Below, one piece after another: positions 51,796 through 63,883 of a DNA stretch of 64,000 nt. This DNA is from Patiria miniata (taxonomy: Eukaryota; Echinodermata; Asteroidea; Valvatida; Asterinidae), in contig NW_024037060.1 of the NCBI RefSeq assembly GCF_015706575.1, positions 689,501 to 753,500 of the forward strand, given 5' to 3'. A program made the translations under genes and the position numbers. Every line of letters starts with the position of its first letter. Positions within the stretch are counted from its first letter, which is position 1. Below the pieces are notes generated by a model. It was not told where the DNA came from and made no database searches. It saw only the letters and a list, made by a program, of their open reading frames with translations.

Positions 51796-52740
51796 ATTGG
51801 CAGCTGATGGGTATTTGTACGATAGATTTTGCTTCCATTTTGTGTTTTGAAAATCACAAATGGTCTCGGGAGAATCCACGGTAAATTGGGTTTAGCCCCT
51901 TGTAGTCAACCACGGAGGGTGTTTCTGCACCCTGGAACAAAATAGAACATATAATGGCAAAATGAACAAAGTGACCATTTAGCTTTGATTCTCTTTATTT
52001 TTTTTGTATTATAATAAAAATGATAAATATTAAATATATAATTATCAGTTTTTACTTTAAATATCTATCACCAAGCCAATATGACCGTTTAACATACAGA
52101 AGTTCCCAACGAATTCCTAGCCTAGCCTAGCTGAGTGCCAGACACTTTTTTCTAAGGAGTATTCTTACACAATACATGGCATTTATTGGCAAGTAACATG
52201 CACTAACTTTAAGTTAAACTTCTACCTGCAAGAAACAATGCACAAACCTTTCCTCAATTCAGATGCCCCCCCCCCCCCCCTCCGGCCGGCCCTAGCGCTA
52301 TATAGCACATCATGAAAACACACCATCATCAATCACGACCGTGCAATAATTATTCTCAAATTCTCAAAGTGAGTCTTGATGAGAATTTTATTTATTGTTT
52401 ATTTAATTTTAACAAATTTTGTTTGACTTTTGAGTACTAATAAGTTGAGTGTCTGCTTTACGGGTTTCGACTTTCCAATCTAAGTTTTTATAATTCCAAT
52501 AACCAAGCATGATAACTGAGGTTTAAGTACCTGAAAAGCCTTTCCAGTCGCTTGTACCGTCGCTCTGGACGGTAAAATCGCCCTTCTCGTTGATGGAGAG
52601 GTTCTCCAGCCCTTTTCCTGGGGAGGTGCTTTCTTTCGCCTTTTCGCCAACAGATCTTCAACCGATGTGAAAAAATTTCACCGGGGATTGCAATATATTG
52701 CGAAATCCACGGACCTTTTTTGCGCATGTTCATTACCATG
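51621..52740 (-). promoter_or_regulatory. bZIP 5' leader with overlapping upstream ORFs
   Basis: Exon 1 ends at 52531 (CTTTTCAG|GTACTT), and exon 2 probably begins at 51931. Upstream ATGs are present. One at 52739 opens a frame that would end soon after the splice. One at 51838 opens a 70-codon frame (MEAKSIVQIPISCQYGLPRY and onward) that runs past the main ATG at 51795 and stops at 51626 in another frame. A long uORF overlapping the start is the layout behind stress-regulated translation of ATF4. Upstream of exon 1 are GACGTCA (52815-52821) and CCAAT (52829-52833). Confidence 0.6.
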
Positions 52741-53409
52741 ATCGAAAAATAGACATGATGTCATGCTTTATTCCACCAATTAACGCTGCCCGTTACTTTT
52801 TTTAGTAACGTGAAGACGTCATTGCTAGCCAATGAAAGGGCTCGAATCGCAGAATCAGCCGCGGTTTTCGTGTTGTTTACACTTCACTGGTTTGCGTAGT
52901 CTAGTCGACCTTCGTCTTTTATTATGTTTACCGCTACCTCACAACCCCAACAAAGCCCGCCGAAACAAGTTATTTATAGATTAGTTACTTCGATTGCTAT
53001 CTTAAAAAGAGCAAGATAAGCGAATTTAGGTGTAAACAACTTGAATACACGTTTATTAAATATTTTGATTTTTTCCCCCATAATTTTCAAGTAGAATGAC
53101 GTCCTTAAATTGCCGTCATAATAGCTCTAAGATTTTAGCCAAATCGTCACGGTATAGGCTAATATTATTATTGGACCATACATTATTATTATTTTTTATT
53201 ATTCATGGTTTAATTAATTGAAAATGACACATTGCAGCCAAAAGGCTGAATAAGTTAACGGTCATTTTTAGTTATAAATCATTAAAGTTAAAACAAAATC
53301 AACAATATCATAAAAGCCAAAATCAGACTTACAAATAAAATGTACATAAAAACACCAGAAAATGTACTTTAAGAATAAAAGGAAATGTGTACTAAGGAAA
53401 TGTGTGTGT

Positions 53410-53442
<33 letters not shown>

Positions 53443-54098
53443 TGTTCACTAGAGATATAGATGAGGTTGGCGGGCCAGGCCTGGAGAAAGCCTTAGGGTG
53501 GGGTAACTTCGAGTAAGAGAGATGGTATATACTGTTCCTTGTTTTATGGTATATAAATATTGAAGTGGATACGAAATTCGGTTAAAATAACAAAAACACA
53601 TTCAGTAAAATCTTGAATAATATTTAAAACATAAAATTACACCAACAGGTAGAAGGTATTTACTTTAAAATTCTTGTGAGTGAGCGGATTGCTGAATTAT
53701 GGAGCTTTAGCTCCATGATTGGGCGATCATTATACAATTACGGATGATTTTAATTAGAGATTGTGTTCTATTTCTTTGCTTCACACACTTTGTCCAATGT
53801 CGAACCTGTATGAGAATTAAATTACTGTAAAATCTGTAAAAATCCAAGCTATGAAGAAGGTATCCAACCTGCCATGCCCGCGCCCGCACTATCACACCCG
53901 CGCGGAATAAAGTACGCGCATGGCGCACTAGTTGCGCATGCGGATTGAACGTTGACCCCGTTCAGTCAATGTGCCGGCCATTTTGAACGAACTCCCGAAT
54001 CCAAGATAGGCCGTTCTCACGAAATCGGCCCAATTTCACTTATTGCTCGTCATATAAAAAGTGCCATTTGAGGGTGAATAGTTGGTGGCCCCAGCAAA
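52741..54098. other. Divergent bZIP / centrin-3 promoter region
   Basis: The two genes face away from each other across 1.36 kb. Contains a CRE-like GACGTCA and CCAAT near the bZIP side, a (TG)n microsatellite plus G-run at 53400-53440, and TATATAA-type sequence near 53550. No coding sequence is seen. Confidence 0.5.
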
Positions 54099-57000
54099 AT
54101 GAGTTTGTCATTGAGGTAAGATCTTGGATGCTTGAAATTCTCGTTTACCATTCCATGTTTACGCGAGTAGGCCTACAGTCTGACAGTCTGTACGGTTGGT
54201 TAATTTGTCATCACAATGCAATGTGAGCATGGTGCCGGTGAGTGACACTGAGACACAAACAATCATTACATTCATCATGCAGTTCATGCACAAACCTACA
54301 TGACCTATCCTATGGCCTGGGATACAGGAATCAGTCAAGCTTGAAAGCAGGAAAGAATGTAGCCCCATAAATGTGGCCTATTTACTGGACTGCCTCCGTA
54401 AACATAGGCCACACATCCACATGTACAAAAATCGTGTCGACGGAGCCAAATTGTGATTTTCACATTTAGGCTTAGTTTGTAGGTTTTTTTTGCTTTAGAA
54501 GCATACTCACCCTCTTTACAGGCTAATCAGAAAGTGCTGCCTTTTTCAGATGTCTAATTTTTGTGAAATTTCATGTTGAAGTTTTGATACGCAAACGTGT
54601 AAAAATGAATCTGGAAATTTCACGAAAAATATACATCTGAAAAAGGCAGCACTTTCTGATTAGCCTATAAAGAGGGTGAGTATGCTTCTAAAGCAAAAAA
54701 CCCTACAAACTAAGCCTAAATGTGAAAATCAAAATTTGGCTCCGTCGACACGATTTTTGTACATGTGGATGTGTGGCCTATGTTTACGGAGGCAGTCCAG
54801 TAAATAGGCCACATTTATGGGGCTAGAAAGAATGTTGCAACCCAATGCTGCTTTTTTCTTCATTCATATATCATCATGAAGGTCAGTCACTGCAAAATTG
54901 ATGATAACAAGACATGAGAATCTGGGACTGAGAAACATTTCCAATTTTGTTAGAAAACTTTGAAAATTTTCTTGACTCTCCTGTCTCTCCATTGACTTTG
55001 TACACAACCGCTGAAGTAGTGTCAGGTTGCAACATTCTTTCCTGAAAGCATTGTTTCTTCATTATGTTTCCAAGATTAAGTGATCATTGATTTAGGCGGT
55101 AGGGCCCTAGGGGCCTACTTTTAATTTGCATAGAATTTACGAAATAAGCCTAATTTGTATTATTACCCTCCTATTTACAAAATGATTTACTATCAGAACT
55201 GTAAGGTATTTTCAAACCTTACAGAAAGACCAATTGATTTGAAGTTGCTGTAGCCGAAAATTCTCAATTTTTTCCGACCTCCAAACTCTCCTGCTGCGAA
55301 ATGTTCGGCCTCAATATTACATGTGGATTTGTACCTCTAGCATGTCTAGGGTGGGTTGAAATCCCTCAAATGTCAACAAAAAAGTGAAATTTACCAGAAT
55401 TTTGTTCACAAGGATCATTGGAGTCTCGCACTCGGCCGTCTCTCATTGTTTGCCGTTGACTGAGGGCGCTTTTATTCTCTTCACCAACTACAGCACGGCT
55501 TTCATTCCGAGAGTGTCTCCGGACCTCGCGCGATGAAATGAGAGCCGCGCCGTAGTTAGTCCATGTTCTTATTCCTCCATGGTTAGTCAAGAGACGGGAG
55601 AGTTTGGAGGTCGGAAAAAATTGAGAATTTTCTGCTACAGCAACTTCAATTGGTCTTTCTGTAAGGTTTGTAAAAAACCTTACAGTTCTGGAACTACCTC
55701 CTATTTAAAGGGAATATACAACATTTGCAAGCATCGAAAAATAAAACTACCAAGTTTTTACGAAATACCTAACTAGGATGTTGGTAAATGACAGTCTCAA
55801 GCATCTTGTAAAATTATGGCACCTGGTGTGAAGTCATTTTCAAGAAAATGGTATTTTTGTAAACATTTCCAACGGTGGTCGGCCGACCAGCGTTGGAAAA
55901 ACCTAACTATTTTTCAACTACTGCAAGTTTACCATTTTTTTTCAGTCCAAATTTTGTTTGCTATTGGTTACATGTTCATGAACGGGTGCAGGCCAGCTAG
56001 ACTGGTTCCCTTGCCTTACAATTTTCCATCATCTATAAATTGATCCATTTTATCTTTTGTGGAGTCAGGGAACCAGACTACTTGAACATTTTTGTTTTTC
56101 TTGGTTTTCCAACCTTTTCGAACACAAAACTTCAAAAATGTCAGTGTAACAATATTTGATCTATTATACTAACCCCTCAAATAGTTCATTTCTGAAAATT
56201 ACAGCAAAAGCCAATGATGTACATTCCCTTTAAGACTAAGACTACGTAAGAAGTAAGAGGTCACCAATGGTCAAAATGTTTGTGTCTCACCTCCTGGCAT
56301 TCTGTGTACAAACCAATGGGGGTCTTGACCAATATTGACCCAAGTAATACTAGGCTGACAATGCATGTTTCCGTAGGAGGGTTAATAAATACACTTCCCA
56401 AACTTTTAGAAATAAAGGCAAGAATGTTGCATCCTGACGGTCTTGACTCTCCATAGATTTTCATTTTGTGCACAACCGCGTGGCTGTGTACAAAATTTAC
56501 ATTGTGTATTCCTAACAAAATTGGAATGGAAATGTTTCTCAGTCCCATATTCATGTCTTATCATGATTTTGCAGTGACCATGATGACTGACCTTCATTGA
56601 CATGATATATGAAGAAAAAAGTGGCGTCAGGTTGCAACATTCTTTCCGAAATAAAAATATGAAATGGGTCTTTCAGGATACCAGTCAAAAGGGCCAGTAG
56701 AACAGTCGTCATTGAATTTCAAATTTTTGAAATGCAAGCGATGAACCTGATCGTAATTATCAACTAATTTTAAAAATATTTTAGTAAGGCCAAAAAAAAT
56801 AATAAGTCGGTCTCTGGTCAGCGCGCGCGTCGATTTTAATCATGCGCGTCGATCTTTTTTTTTTCCAAAATGTTCCGCGGTAGCTCCAACAGCACCCTCT
56901 ATTTCCGCACCTCAAATTTTTTTACCAAAAAGCACCAAGGAATGGGAAATTGCACCAAGGCAAATGATCGAAAGCACCAAGGCAAATTATGGAGGACACC

Positions 57001-60000
57001 AATGTACATGAGGACACCAAAAAAGCAAAATAGTACCCACCTTGTCTGTACAATCCAAGCTTGAAGAAAAGAAAAAAAAAAAAAAAAAAAAAAAAAAAGC
57101 CGCGTGGCCGCGTCAATTCCGGAACTTTGGTCTGACCAGAGACTGAATATTTTTTTGGGGGGGCCTAAGCATGGCAGGTGAATAAAACCGTGGAGGAAGG
57201 AATAGAACCTACCCGGAAATATCCGGGCGCTCTCCGAGATTGCTGACGAAATGCATTCGGCAAACTTCCAACATTTTTGGAAACGGGAGGCATTCCTCCC
57301 ATTTTAACCACGTGCTGTGGCAGTTACCTGACCTAAGATTCATCAGGAAAAGTCAGAATCTTTCAGTCTGGGAGCCAGACTATGCTTGTCGGTCACTTCA
57401 CTGCATTTATATATACTAGTTCTAGAGGGTTAAAGTGTTGATTGTGCTCATCAATTGTGTTAATATAACCACAAAAAGCAAAGGCTTGTTAATTTTTAAC
57501 TCAGACCACCTGACAACAATTAAAACCTTTCAACTGATGTACAGTGTACACAATTCAGATGCTGTTGTATTGCCAACCATAAAGTGGTTCTCTTAAAGGT
57601 CGATTACTGGGTAATTTATTGCGTACGTTGGTCTTGAACTGTCTTTGAAAAATATAATAATCTCAGAAGTTTACAAGTGCAGTGCACATGAGTTGATGTG
57701 GCAAAGCAAATTTGTTTTCTAATTTGGTGATGTATTATTATAAAGGAAACACAGAGGGAAATGGATGGTGATATAGCAGGCTATCACAGATCCGTGCACA
57801 AGTCAAACAAACTTCTGCATCCCTAACACTGTGCCTAAGTGGGTTTTTTGTAGTCCAGGTGTTAGATTGTTTGAAATAATCACTCATATCAGTGGTGGAG
57901 ACGAGGCTTGACTGAGCTAGCGCAACTCGGGTGTATGCCTTTCACCTTCGTGTGTCAATTTTCATTTGGTTGTGCCATAGTCGCAGTGATTAATGCAGAC
58001 CAGTCCTCTCACGTATGTATGCTTTTTTTTGGGTCGGCTCTTATTTTCATGAAAAGTGAGTAAAATTGATTCAAACTGCTTACTGGCTGATGTGACCACT
58101 GTAGAAATTTCAATTCTGGCAGCTCTTCCTCAAACAAATTGTGATCATCACTTCATCAACTTACAAGCATTGACAAAATTGAATTTTGGCAGTATAAGTG
58201 ACCGCTGTTTGATCTTGTTCGATATAAGAGATGATGCCTAAGTTATTTGCTGTCTCTTGTAAATTGAATGTCATAACTGATACTTTTCTAATTAATACAT
58301 TAGAAGTAGACCAATAAAATCAAAAGTTAGGAGAAATGAAGTGGAAATAGAACTCTCTTAAAATTGTTCAAATAAAGAACACAAAATGGAATATATTAGC
58401 CATCAATTCAATTTCAGCAGTCTATTGACAAATGGATCATCTAAAAACTTTGTTCATAAACCAGTTCGCTCTGGAGGCTGTGTACAAGGAAAAGTTTTGT
58501 GGTATTCGGAACGGATGATAAACACGCAGGGAGTGAGGCTGGAAATATCTGTCTCGCAGCGAGCGAGGCCGGAAATATGAGTGTGCTGCCCGAGGGTGAT
58601 GGCTTCAACCCGCCTGGCTTGAGGTCGAGTGAAAATAAATCCCACACCTCGTTCCGTTCTTGTCAAAATAATCCTGGTGTGAACTGGTTAAAAAGTACTA
58701 ATTATGTAAATCAATTCAGCCTGATTGCAGAAATCAATGAACTTTAGATTTAAGTGCATTCTTTGTGAAATAAGAAAAATTCATGTACATGAAAAAAGAT
58801 TAGCAAATGGATTTTGCATGAGAATGATACAACTTGTACCGTTAAAAAGGAAGCAAATGCCCAAGTATCATGCGTATACATGTAGCTGATATAAACGTTC
58901 CTTTTGTAATCTCTACTTTTAAAAAATAAATGTCAAGTACTTTGGACAACAGAGGAGCGTTATTTGCCAACTGAACAGGTGGATGAACCGTCGAACGGTC
59001 AAAGTCTGTCTTTCACAGTGTCAATTGCATTAACTACAAATAAACAGCCCAAAACCAATAGCATACTAGACAAACGGCTTACCGTTATAATGATGGCGCA
59101 AGGTTATAATTCTATGCATGATTTCAAAAAAATTAACAAAGATCAAATAAAAAATAAAAATAAAAAAAACTGACTACATGAAGTAAAAAACAAAATGACT
59201 GTGCCCTACCAACTGAGCTATTCAACCCTGTGTTAGGCTTTTTTTAGGGGTTGAAAATCGGCACGGTAACCATGCTATAGTCAATTTGCTTGTTCAGCGT
59301 TTTTATGAATAAAGGATGATGCATTGTGGCTGTTAAAAAAAACACACAAAGGAGATCAGTATGTTTAAAAAGTGCTGCGTGGTTGAAAAAACTGGGCCAT
59401 TATATTGCTTATCACTTAAATAGAAGATACAACATTTGCGAACATCAAAAAACGAAATGACGAAATTATCATGAAATACCTTACTGGATTGTTAGGCAAT
59501 GACAGTCTAAAGCAGCCTGTAAAATCGTGGCTTCTGGTGTGCCGACATTTTCAAGAAACACTGTATTTTTCTAACGCTGGTCAGCCAACCAGCGTTGGAA
59601 AAAAACTAGCTTATTTTCAAAAAGTGCTCCTAATTTTTCATATTTAGTTATTCCGGATTTTGTAATTGATAACACAAATGTGAAGGGGTACAAGCCTGCC
59701 AGACTGATTCTCTGACCATACAATTCCCAAAGTCTACAAATTGTTCCATTTCATCGTAAGTGGGGTCAAGGGTACCAGACTACAAGAACATGATTGGTTT
59801 TGGGTTTTTTTCCCAGCATCTACAAGCCCAAAACGTGAACAAGTCAGTGTAACAATATTTGCTATGATCCTCCAAATCCATTTATTTCTGAAAATTGCAG
59901 CAGTAGCAAATGTTGTACATTCCCTTTAACAAATCTAGGAGATGTGCCTAGGAAAATAATAGGAAAATGCCATGGTACCCGCAACTTCTTATGAGGCTTT

Positions 60001-63000
60001 ATCTATAGATAGCTACAAAATGAATAAATGTACAAAAATAGTGCATCTATTCTAAAAACCTCTTCATATTTTGTGTTTATCATAAGCTGATACCAAAGTC
60101 TGCCTGTTTGTGTGCTAAAACGACTACTTGTACCAAAAACTGTTTTTGTTATCACCAACTGACGTCATACATGCACTTGTGCTTTGCTTTCAGTTTGTCT
60201 AGTTGACCTCGTAAAGATTCAGTTTATGAGGAGGTTAACATTAATCAAAAGCTTCAAGACCTTGTGTATGATATCAGTTAATGATAAAATCTCACAAGAA
60301 AGAAAATATTTTGCAATGGCCTGATATTTTTTATGACTTAAATAATGACTTTAATATGAATTTACAATGGTTGGCAGTACAATTTCAATTCACAATAAAG
60401 CCAATTTCAATCACGTGCATCTTAACTTTTTTTAAACCTGCTGTTATTTAAAAAAAAAAATTATTTTGTGATATTCTGTATGACATGAAAAATGAAAATA
60501 CATGTACATGTATGTAACTGAAGATGTTCCTTTTGAAAGAAAATAAAAAGTGTGATTTCACCTTAAAACAAGAAAATGTCTGTGAAAGTCTGCAGACTTA
60601 ATTGTTAATTACGGTTAAAATGTTTTTGCTATAGATCTGAATTCGGCATGGACAAGGGTCGACGCAAGAAGCGACGAGAACTGACCGAGGAGCAGAAACA
60701 AGAAATCAAGGAGGCCTTTGACCTGTTCGACACGGACAAGGACAGAGCCATTGATTACCATGAACTGAAGGTATTGGATGGGGGCACAAGGAGGGGTGGG
60801 GGATGCGGTGGGGTGAAGGGGTCGAAGGGGTGGGGGTGGTGGTTGTGAGGGGGGGGGGGGGGAGAGGTTAATCAACTAATGCATCATTAGATGGCTACCA
60901 TTTTGTGTCTTCCCTTCAGCATATTCATTTGCTTTTGTGTGATGTGGAGGGAGCTCGGAGGGGGGATTGGTGGGGGGGGGGGGGGGGGGGGGAGGGATTG
61001 ATCTTTTTTTGGGGGGGGGGATTTGACACATGAACCAGTGTGCTCATGTCTGTGTTGCCCCCAGTGGAGCTCTGGTGAGTGGTGGTGAAGCGCCCTCTAG
61101 TCATGCACTGGGTCCATTAGCAATCTTTTTGTATCATGCCATTCATGTCATTTGTTTGTGGTATTTTACATTCTTACAGGTAGCGATGAGAGCCCTCGGG
61201 TTTGACGTGAAGAAGGCCGACGTGTTGAAGGTGCTTCGTGATTACGACAAGGACAACAGCGGCAAGATATTCTTTGATGACTTCAATGAAGTCAGTGAGT
61301 ATTAGGGAAAGTTACACCTCCTACATATTTATGAGCCAAACGCGCTTATTTCATTGGTCAATGTTCCAACCACTGAGCTGTATTTTCCTGACTGGAAAGC
61401 AAACAGAGTATTGCACAATGAGTTCATTTGAAGCCATACTCAGGAGACAGCGTCAGTGTTCTAAAAAGGACAACTTGCCAACAAAGATCTGTTCTTGGAC
61501 GTCGTCGTAGTTCACGTTTTGAGCTTGCAGTCCACTTTATGCAGCAGAAACGTGTCCTTTTTAGGACATAATGTACCTGAACAAACAGCTGCCAAATCTT
61601 GATACAGCACACTCTGTATGAGATTTGATATACTTTTCTATAGGTATATTGGTTTCCATATTTGGAAAAACAGGGTGAACTGGCCAAAAAGCGACAATTT
61701 ATTGTACGGCATAATGGGCATAGACTATACAGTCAGTATATGGATATCAGTTGTTCCAACGAGTAGTATTAGGGAAACAAAATATGTGGTTCTCTAAAGA
61801 CCAGCTATTTGAAAATGAGCAGTGATGACTGTTTGTGCATCACACACTCACAGTTGTTAAACATGGTGGTTGTGTGGTATTACCGTGTTGGCTGTAATTT
61901 GAATGTTTGCCTGTCCACTAACTCCTGACAGTGACAGACTGGATGCTGGACAGAGACCCCCACGAGGAGATCTTGAAGGCCTTCCGCCTGTTTGACGACG
62001 ATGACTCAGGCAAGATCAGCCTGCGCAACCTGAGGCGGGTGGCTAGGGAGCTCGGGGAGAACATGACGGAGGAGGAGCTACGCGCCATGATTGACGAGTT
62101 TGACAAAGACGGAGACGGTGAAAGTAAGCACTGGTTTGTCCTTAGAGAGGTCAAGTTACCAGTCTTCCCAAGGAAGTGTATGCCTAGGACCTGTGTTGTG
62201 CCATGGATACATCAGTGAACACCACAAAAATATGCGTTGGTAACACACACACTCATGTACAACTGCGAATGAGTTTAGCACATTCGCCATAACCAAAAGA
62301 GAGGAAGAAGCTGTTTTTTTTTCTTTTGCGACGATATTGGTAAAAAGCCTGGCACTAGTGGACACTCAAAGATTGAGGGCGTATTTAGCAGTCATTGCAT
62401 AGACTATGTTAGCCGGTGATCACTTGGTGAAGTGCTATGGAATTAACCAGTCAATGATGTAAACACGATCTAGCAATATTCCTGGGGGCGGGTGACGGGT
62501 AAAATTGTCAAGCTTTAGTCTAGTCTCCGGTGGTGAACGTGTATACACGTCAGTGGTGCCCATTGTTTTTGTACACACTGTGTATTGAACTTGAACTTGG
62601 CCGCTGCAAACAGCCTGGTGTTACAGCTAATATCACTCCATGGCAGGGCCTCGGACTGTTGCAAAATACGAAGTTACGGTGAAAAGTATCGTAAAAATAG
62701 TGGACAAATGACACTGTACTTCCTTTGTTCACCTTATGTGGAATGCTAAAATCTCATATTTTGCCTAGTGAACAGCAAGTAGGCAGTTAAAACGCGTGTT
62801 GGCAACATATATTTTTATGACATTCATGTGCATATCCTTGATGTAATGCGTGTCCTAGCCGTACACATTTTTGCAAAAGACACGCAACTTTAATTATCAT
62901 GTGCTTGGTCTGCATTGTGCTGAGTTACGGACAAAACTGTTTGCTGAAGGAGTATGGAGTATATGAAAGAAATTTAGCTTTAAAGGAATTAAGCTTGTTG

Positions 63001-63235
63001 TGAGAAGCAGCACGATAATCATGTGTATGCCTCCATTTCTGCAAATTTTGGTCGTCTTTTTTTTTGGTGGTGGCATTTTCAGGCTCTTTTTACACAAGCT
63101 TTTTTGCATGGGAGCCCTGAAGGAACCTCCCTTTTAATTCATACGCATGTAGCCCAATATCTCTCATTCCAATCCTTTTTTTTTTTTACAGTTAATGAGG
63201 AAGAGTTTGTCGCCATCATGACAGGAGATACATGA
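54099..63235 (+). CDS. CETN3: Centrin-3, complete, five exons
   Basis: EF-hand protein of centrioles and basal bodies. Coding exons are 54099-54115, 60635-60770, 61180-61294, 61932-62123 and 63192-63235, all GT/AG with matching phases. The product is 167 residues, the length of human CETN3. It begins [20 protein letters not shown], then [22 protein letters not shown]-hand loops are [36 protein letters not shown] (Asn at the last ligand position, so probably weak) and DKDGDGEINEEE. It ends FVAIMTGDT. The tiny first exon (17 coding bases) is separated by a 6.5-kb intron rich in transposons. The exon 2 donor is GTATTG. Confidence 0.97.
54350..55041. mobile_element. MITE (GGAAAGAATGTTGCAAC ends) interrupted by a foldback element
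   Basis: Terminal repeats GGAAAGAATGTTGCAACC / GGTTGCAACATTCTTTCC enclose a sequence that matches 56421-56649 in reverse orientation. Its left end is broken by the element at 54360-54825. It lies in CETN3 intron 1. Confidence 0.8.
54360..54825. mobile_element. Foldback element with 9-bp target duplication (Mutator-like)
   Basis: Starts TAGCCCCATAAATGTGG and ends with the exact inverse. The arms of about 210 bp pair almost completely, for example GGACTGCCTCCGTAAACATA and AAAGGCAGCACTTTCTGATT. The flanking GAAAGAATG at 54351-54359 and 54826-54834 is a 9-bp target-site duplication taken from the host MITE's terminal repeat. It is non-coding. Confidence 0.9.
55194..55690. mobile_element. Long-TIR element with arms of about 100 bp
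   Basis: CAGAACTGTAAGGT ... ACCTTACAGTTCTG. The arms continue through AGAAAGACCAATTGATTTGA and AATTCTCAATTTTTTCCGAC, with their inverse at 55605-55690. The core is GC-richer with no ORF of note. It lies in CETN3 intron 1. Confidence 0.82.
55709..56229. mobile_element. MITE with TTAA target duplication, copy 1
   Basis: TTAA|AGGGAATATACAACATTTGC begins it, and ...GTACATTCCCT|TTAA ends it. Collinear with 59420-59925 through TGGCACCTGGTGTG / TGGCTTCTGGTGTG and CCAGCGTTGGAAAAA. The TTAA duplication suggests a piggyBac-type transposase. Confidence 0.83.
56421..56649. mobile_element. Uninterrupted copy of the 54350-55041 MITE
   Basis: The inverted match to the outer MITE shares GAAACATTTCCA, GACTGAGAAACATTT (as inverse) and the end GGTTGCAACATTCTTTCC. 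It lacks the 466-bp foldback and so serves as the unoccupied form. Confidence 0.8.
56788..57165. mobile_element. Divergent PIF/Harbinger-like MITE, third family member
   Basis: TAA|GGCCAAAAAA ... GGGGGGCC|TAA, with subterminal GTCTCTGGTCAGCGCGCGCG resembling the GTCTCCGGTTTCTGGTATG of the other copies. The interior is unrelated and has a long A-tract. Confidence 0.75.
57166..59419. other. CETN3 intron 1, unassigned part
   Basis: No coding sequence is recognised. A short tRNA-SINE relic (CCTACCAACTGAGCTATTCAA) lies near 59209. Confidence 0.4.
59420..59925. mobile_element. MITE with TTAA target duplication, copy 2
   Basis: TTAA|ATAGAAGATACAACATTTGC ... TTGTACATTCCCT|TTAA; a direct repeat of 55709-56229 with moderate divergence. 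Confidence 0.83.
60780..61021 (+). repeat. G-run cluster in CETN3 intron 2
   Basis: Many runs of 4 to more than 15 G on the coding strand, which could form G-quadruplexes in the transcript. Located between the exon 2 donor and the exon 3 acceptor. Confidence 0.6.
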
Positions 63236-63883
63236 AGAGCGCACTTCCCTTCAAATTTACATAACGCCTGGTCTGGACCAAAAATCATTTGTACATTTCT
63301 TGTTATTCAACCGTGCCAACTTCACTTTCATGTGTGTCTTCCAGAGTGACATTTCTGTCAGTGTTAAGGCCCAATGCAGTAATTGGATCTCTGCAGGACT
63401 GCTGTGGTCATGTTAAACCTTGGAATCTCACGTGTTGTAGTTGTAGTATTCGTACTCGGTACTCGTAATCCAGTACTTTTTGAGAATACTTGTACTCATG
63501 CTCGTACTCGAATATAAAAATACTGAAATTCAAGGTACTTATAATCGAGAAACAAAGAAAACTACAGTATTTATGAAACATGTCTAGGCAAGCTGGTTCC
63601 AGATTGCACACAATTCTGTCCAATTGATTCAGAATGACTATTTACTGCAAGTCTTTTCATGCATCTGGGCTACACAAGGGGCAGGATTTAGCTCATTCAT
63701 TAACGTGACGGGATAATCTTATACTGTCCAACCAACCAAAGAAACAACTTGTGAAATTTTAAAGAGCAAGTGCTTTTCAACTACATGCACATTGCAGCAA
63801 CTCCAAGATGGACAAATTTTAGAAGGGAACAAAAACACCCGAAGACTGTCAAGTGCCTCTAGTTTTTTTTTTTAATTGATGTA
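63236..63883 (+). other. CETN3 3' UTR/flank
   Basis: Non-coding. Contains a degenerate TACTCGTACTC-type simple repeat at about 63450-63540. No AATAAA was noted close to the stop. Confidence 0.4.
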
